Origin: Hymenobacter psychrotolerans DSM 18569
Lineage (GTDB): Bacteria > Bacteroidota > Bacteroidia > Cytophagales > Hymenobacteraceae
Direction: 5' to 3'
Assembly (NCBI RefSeq): GCF_900142395.1
Contig: NZ_FRAS01000001.1
Location: forward strand, 1 to 64,000
DNA length: 64,000 nt
Positions 60,860-64,000 of this stretch are shown here, in pieces. A model generated the notes under the pieces. It searched no databases, was not told where the DNA came from, and saw only the letters and a list, made by a program, of their open reading frames with translations. Position 1 is the first letter of the stretch; the number at the start of each line of letters is the position of its first letter. The position numbers were made by a program, and so were the translations under genes.

Positions 60860-61456
60860 ATGCCTTCCTCCCGATTTTTGTTGGCCCTGCCAGCTTTAGG
60901 CCTTCTTGCTACGGCCTGTTCTTCTTCCGGTTCTGAGGGCGACTATACGCCCAAGCCCAAGGGCTACAACCGCATTGACCTGCCGCCGCACGCTTATCAG
61001 CAGCTGGCGCCGGGCCATCCGTACACGTTCGAGTATTCGCGGCACGCGAAAGTGCTGCGCGACTCTTCCTATCTGGCCCAGCCACACTGGATCAACGTGT
61101 ATTATCCGAAGCTGCAGGCCAATGTGCAGATTACGTACTCCAACATTGCCGGCAAGCCGCAGCTCTACACCAAGCTGCTGGAAGACGCCCGCAAGCTCAC
61201 GAGCAAGCACGAAATCAAGGCGACGGCTATTGATGAAAACGTCCTCAAAACGCCCAACGGCATGCGCGTAGCCGTATTTGAGTTGCAGGGCGAAGTGCCG
61301 AGCCAGTTCCAGTTTTTCACCACCGACAGCACGAAGCACTTTTTCCGCGGCGCGCTGTATTTCCGCACTGCTACCGCCAACGACTCGTTGGCTCCGGTGA
61401 TTGACTACGTTAAAAAGGACATTGTGCAGCTGCTGAATACGCTGAAATATCAATAG
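60860..61456 (+). CDS. gldD: Gliding motility lipoprotein GldD
   Basis: GldD is needed for gliding and type IX secretion in Flavobacterium. The 198-residue lipoprotein has a signal ending LLATAC|S and the family motifs YTPKPKGYNRIDLPPHAYQQ, HPYTFEYSRHAKVLRDS, PHWINVYYPKLQANVQITYS, KHEIKATAIDENVL, then QFQFFTTDSTKHFFRGALYF and NDSLAPVIDYVKKDIVQLL. The ATG at 60860 opens the signal peptide and follows a promoter. It sits between ssb and recG; a gldE gene is not found. Confidence 0.95.
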   Translation: MPSSRFLLALPALGLLATACSSSGSEGDYTPKPKGYNRIDLPPHAYQQLAPGHPYTFEYSRHAKVLRDSSYLAQPHWINVYYPKLQANVQITYSNIAGKPQLYTKLLEDARKLTSKHEIKATAIDENVLKTPNGMRVAVFELQGEVPSQFQFFTTDSTKHFFRGALYFRTATANDSLAPVIDYVKKDIVQLLNTLKYQ

Positions 61457-61547
61457 TTACAGCTGGTAATCGGCAGCTAATAACTGCCACCTACCGCCCG
61501 GAGTGCTTTTGATTCACAGCGTGCAGCCAATAGCGAACAGCTATTAA

Positions 61548-63647
61548 ATGAGTAATTTCTTTCAGACCAAAATCGAGTATCTGCGCGGGGTAGGCCTGCA
61601 GCGGGCACAGTTGCTGCAGAAGGAGCTGAACCTGTTCACCTACGGCGACCTGATTCAGCGCTACCCGTTCCGCTACCTCGACCGTACGCAGTTCTACAAC
61701 ATCTGCGACCTGCACGACGACCTGCCCTACGTGCAGGTGAAGGGCATTCTGCGCAACCGCGAAGTAGTGGGCGAAGGCCCGAAAAAGCGCATGGTAGCCA
61801 AGCTCGCCGATGCCAGCGGCGAGCTGGAGCTGGTGTGGTTCAAGGGCGTGAATTACCTGGAGAAAATCATCAAGAACCACCAGGAGTACATCGTGTTTGG
61901 CAAGCCCACGATGTTCAACAGCCGGCCCCAGATGGCGCACCCGGAACTGGAGGAAGTAACCGAGGCCAAGCCGGGCCAGAGCTACCTGCAGCCGGTATAC
62001 AACACCACAGAGAAGCTCAAGAACTACCACCGCGTCGATAGCAAAGCCATTGCGCGCATGGTTTCCGACCTGCTCAAGATTGCGCTGCCGCAGGTGCAGG
62101 AAACCCTTTCCGATGACTTGGTGCGGCAATACGGGCTGATGGACAAAGCCACCGCCTACCAGCAGATCCACTTTCCGCAAAGCACCGAATTGCTACAGGC
62201 AGCGCGGTTTCGGCTCAAGTTTGAAGAGCTGTTCTACGTGCAGCTCAAGCTGCTGCGCCAGCGCGACCAGCGCAAGGTGGAGTTGGCCGGCCAGATATTC
62301 AAGGAAGTGCCTTCGCTGGTGCACTTCTATAAAAACGTAATGCCCTTCGACCTGACCGGGGCCCAGAAGCGTGTTATCCACGACATCTACAAGGATTTTT
62401 GCTCCGGCAAGCAGATGAACCGGCTGCTGCAGGGCGACGTAGGCTCGGGCAAAACAATCGTGGCCTTCATCAGCATGCTGATGGCGGCCGACAACGGTGC
62501 GCAAAGCTGCCTGATGGCGCCCACCGAAATCCTGGCCGACCAGCACTACGTGGGCCTTAAACAATACGCCGATCTGCTGGGCCTGAAAATCGGGAAGCTG
62601 ACGGGCAGTACCCGTACTGCCGAGCGGCGCGTACTGCACGAGCAGCTGCGCTCCGGCGAAATGCACATGCTGGTGGGCACCCATGCGCTGCTCGAAGACG
62701 TGGTGCAGTTCCGCAACCTGGGCCTCACCATCATGGACGAGCAGCACCGGTTTGGCGTGGCGCAACGCTCTAAGCTCTGGCAGAAAAACCCCCACGTGAT
62801 ACCGCACGTGCTGGTGATGACGGCCACACCCATTCCGCGTACGCTGGCCATGACGCTGTACGGCGACCTGGACGTGTCCGTAATTGACGAGTTGCCGGCG
62901 GGGCGTAAGCCCATCGTAACGGTACACCGCTTCGACTCGAACCGCCTGAAGGTATTCGGCTTTCTGCGCGACCAGATCAACCTGGGCCGGCAAGTGTACA
63001 TCGTGTACCCGCTGATTGAGGAGAGCGAGGCTATGGCCGACTACAAGGACCTCATGGACGGCTACGAAAGCATAGCGCGGGCCTTCCCGGAGTTTCAGAT
63101 CAGCATTGTGCACGGGCGCATGTCGGCGGCGGAGAAAGATGCCGAGATGCAGCGCTTCGTGGAGCGCAAAACCCAGATTATGGTGGCTACCACCGTAATT
63201 GAGGTAGGCGTGAACGTGCCCAACGCGTCCGTAATGGTGATTGAAAGCACCGAGCGGTTTGGCCTCTCGCAGCTGCACCAGCTGCGCGGCCGCGTGGGCC
63301 GGGGCGCCGAGCAGAGCTACTGCATCCTGATGAGCGGCTACAAGCTGAGCAAGGATTCGCGCACGCGCATCGAGACGATGGTGCGCACCAACAACGGCTT
63401 CGAAATTGCCGACATCGACCTGAAGCTGCGCGGCCCCGGCGACCTGATGGGCACCCAGCAGAGCGGCGTGCTGGACCTGCTCATTGCCGATCTGGCCAAG
63501 GACGGCCGAATCCTGACGGAAAGCCGCGCCGCCGCGCAAGCCCTGCTCAACGATGACCCTGGCCTGGCCAAACCAGACAACCAGCCAATTCGGCGGCACA
63601 TCGAGAGCCTGCCGGCCACGGCTGTCAACTGGAGCCGGATCAGCTAG
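61548..63647 (+). CDS. recG: ATP-dependent DNA helicase RecG
   Basis: RecG remodels stalled replication forks and Holliday junctions. The 699 residues include the N-terminal wedge (OB) domain (LHDDLPYVQVKGILRNREVV), the Walker A motif LLQGDVGSGKTIVAFISMLM, the Walker B-type DEQHRFGVAQRSKLW, MTATPIPRTLAMTLYGDLDV, and helicase motifs VHGRMSAAEKDAEM, ATTVIEVGVNVPNASVMVIE and HQLRGRVGRG. The C-terminal KLRGPGDLMGTQQSG is also typical. The ATG at 61548 matches family starts. It is followed by a convergent small gene. Confidence 0.97.
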   Translation: MSNFFQTKIEYLRGVGLQRAQLLQKELNLFTYGDLIQRYPFRYLDRTQFYNICDLHDDLPYVQVKGILRNREVVGEGPKKRMVAKLADASGELELVWFKGVNYLEKIIKNHQEYIVFGKPTMFNSRPQMAHPELEEVTEAKPGQSYLQPVYNTTEKLKNYHRVDSKAIARMVSDLLKIALPQVQETLSDDLVRQYGLMDKATAYQQIHFPQSTELLQAARFRLKFEELFYVQLKLLRQRDQRKVELAGQIFKEVPSLVHFYKNVMPFDLTGAQKRVIHDIYKDFCSGKQMNRLLQGDVGSGKTIVAFISMLMAADNGAQSCLMAPTEILADQHYVGLKQYADLLGLKIGKLTGSTRTAERRVLHEQLRSGEMHMLVGTHALLEDVVQFRNLGLTIMDEQHRFGVAQRSKLWQKNPHVIPHVLVMTATPIPRTLAMTLYGDLDVSVIDELPAGRKPIVTVHRFDSNRLKVFGFLRDQINLGRQVYIVYPLIEESEAMADYKDLMDGYESIARAFPEFQISIVHGRMSAAEKDAEMQRFVERKTQIMVATTVIEVGVNVPNASVMVIESTERFGLSQLHQLRGRVGRGAEQSYCILMSGYKLSKDSRTRIETMVRTNNGFEIADIDLKLRGPGDLMGTQQSGVLDLLIADLAKDGRILTESRAAAQALLNDDPGLAKPDNQPIRRHIESLPATAVNWSRIS

Positions 63648-63679
63648 CACCCAGCCAGCAGTTGCTGCAGACTGGGCAT

Positions 63680-63706
63680 AAAAAAAGCAACCCTCTACGG
63701 TTGCTT
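63680..63706 (-). terminator. Intrinsic terminator, minus strand
   Basis: AAGCAACC (63685-63692) pairs with GGTTGCTT (63699-63706). Read on the minus strand the stem is followed by T7, so it terminates the small gene at 63715. It may also weakly stop recG. Confidence 0.75.
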
Positions 63707-63714
63707 ACCGGAAA

Positions 63715-63948
63715 CTATTGAAAGCTGGTCGCCGAATTGCCGACTGGCTCCGTGGCACGCCACTGGAAATCCCCCGCCGGGGCGCCGGACTGGACGTTGA
63801 GATGCTGCAGCAGCGACACCGGCTGCACAGGAGTCAGCTGCACCGAGCGCACGGCCTTGGCCATGTCGGAGAATCCGGTTGGCTCCTTGGCAACCTTACC
63901 AATGATGATGAGAGCGAAAAGAAGAATGAAGCGAAGTAAAGATTTCAT
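63715..63948 (-). CDS. Hypothetical small exported protein
   Basis: The 77-residue product begins with a signal-like or anchoring helix (MKSLLRFILLFALIIIGKVA) and has a short mature part (EPTGFSDMAKAVRSVQLTPV, ending TEPVGNSATSFQ) with no recognisable domain. The ATG at 63948 opens the hydrophobic helix. A terminator follows on the same strand. I do not recognise it. Confidence 0.55.
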   Translation of the reverse strand: MKSLLRFILLFALIIIGKVAKEPTGFSDMAKAVRSVQLTPVQPVSLLQHLNVQSGAPAGDFQWRATEPVGNSATSFQ

Positions 63949-64000
63949 ATTGAGTAGGTAATTGCCCCGTCTTGCGAAAGCGCGGCGGAACAAAGTTAAG

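Overview
The window looks like chromosome of a Bacteroidota bacterium of the order Cytophagales, most likely Hymenobacter or a close relative. The evidence is high GC with Bacteroidota-type promoters (TAnnTTTG at -7, often with TTG about 19-21 bases upstream), two gliding/T9SS-associated lipoproteins (GldB, GldD), two proteins with type IX secretion sorting domains, DUF3078 and DUF4292 proteins, a LytTR regulator and a 29-residue COX24-like ribosomal microprotein. Shine-Dalgarno motifs are rare, as expected for this phylum. I saw no rRNA, tRNA, CRISPR array or prophage. The only mobile DNA is a frameshifted IS5-type transposase fragment at the left edge.

Layout. 1-6.3 kb: transposase remnant, YceI protein with a palindromic operator, dxs (isoprenoid synthesis), an integral membrane flippase-like protein, a lipoprotein and a LysM protein. 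6.3-10.3 kb: methionine block, with promoter, SAM riboswitch, a short reading frame ending in five cysteine codons, metY, a hairpin-rich spacer, metX and a translationally coupled unknown gene. 10.4-17.1 kb: T9SS-exported esterase, LD-carboxypeptidase, acetyltransferase, glutaminyl-cyclase-like lipoprotein, cysS and a membrane endonuclease/phosphatase protein. 17.2-26 kb: a large T9SS type B cargo protein, then rimP-nusA-infB with a terminator-like hairpin in the leader. 26-30 kb: small envelope proteins, mscL and a crotonase. 30.4-37.6 kb: a compact envelope operon (polysaccharide flippase, dut, sugar nucleotidyltransferase, TPR protein, DUF4292 lipoprotein, EnvC-like protein). 37.8-43.3 kb: GAF-LytTR regulator, two tatA genes, gatA, a 60-bp perfect palindrome and a LysM lytic transglycosylase. 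43.4-50.5 kb: DsbA-like protein, aldo/keto reductase, a tandem pair of hydrolases of which the first lacks its serine nucleophile, an MFS exporter and a STAS-like protein. 50.8-64 kb: ECF sigma/anti-sigma pair, nth, glycosyltransferase, gldB, beta-barrel protein, rng, COX24-like microprotein, TPR protein, HU, mutY, ssb, gldD, recG.

The most interesting element is the metY leader. A SAM riboswitch is followed ten bases later by the start of a 52-codon reading frame whose last five sense codons are all cysteine. This suggests that one mRNA leader reads both SAM and cysteine supply before metY and metX. Other points worth a second look are the 60-bp palindrome after gatA, an 18-bp perfect inverted repeat inside the first codons of gatA, the Ser-to-Gly hydrolase, hairpins in the leaders of rimP-nusA and rng, and promoters that appear to give leaderless cysS and dut mRNAs.
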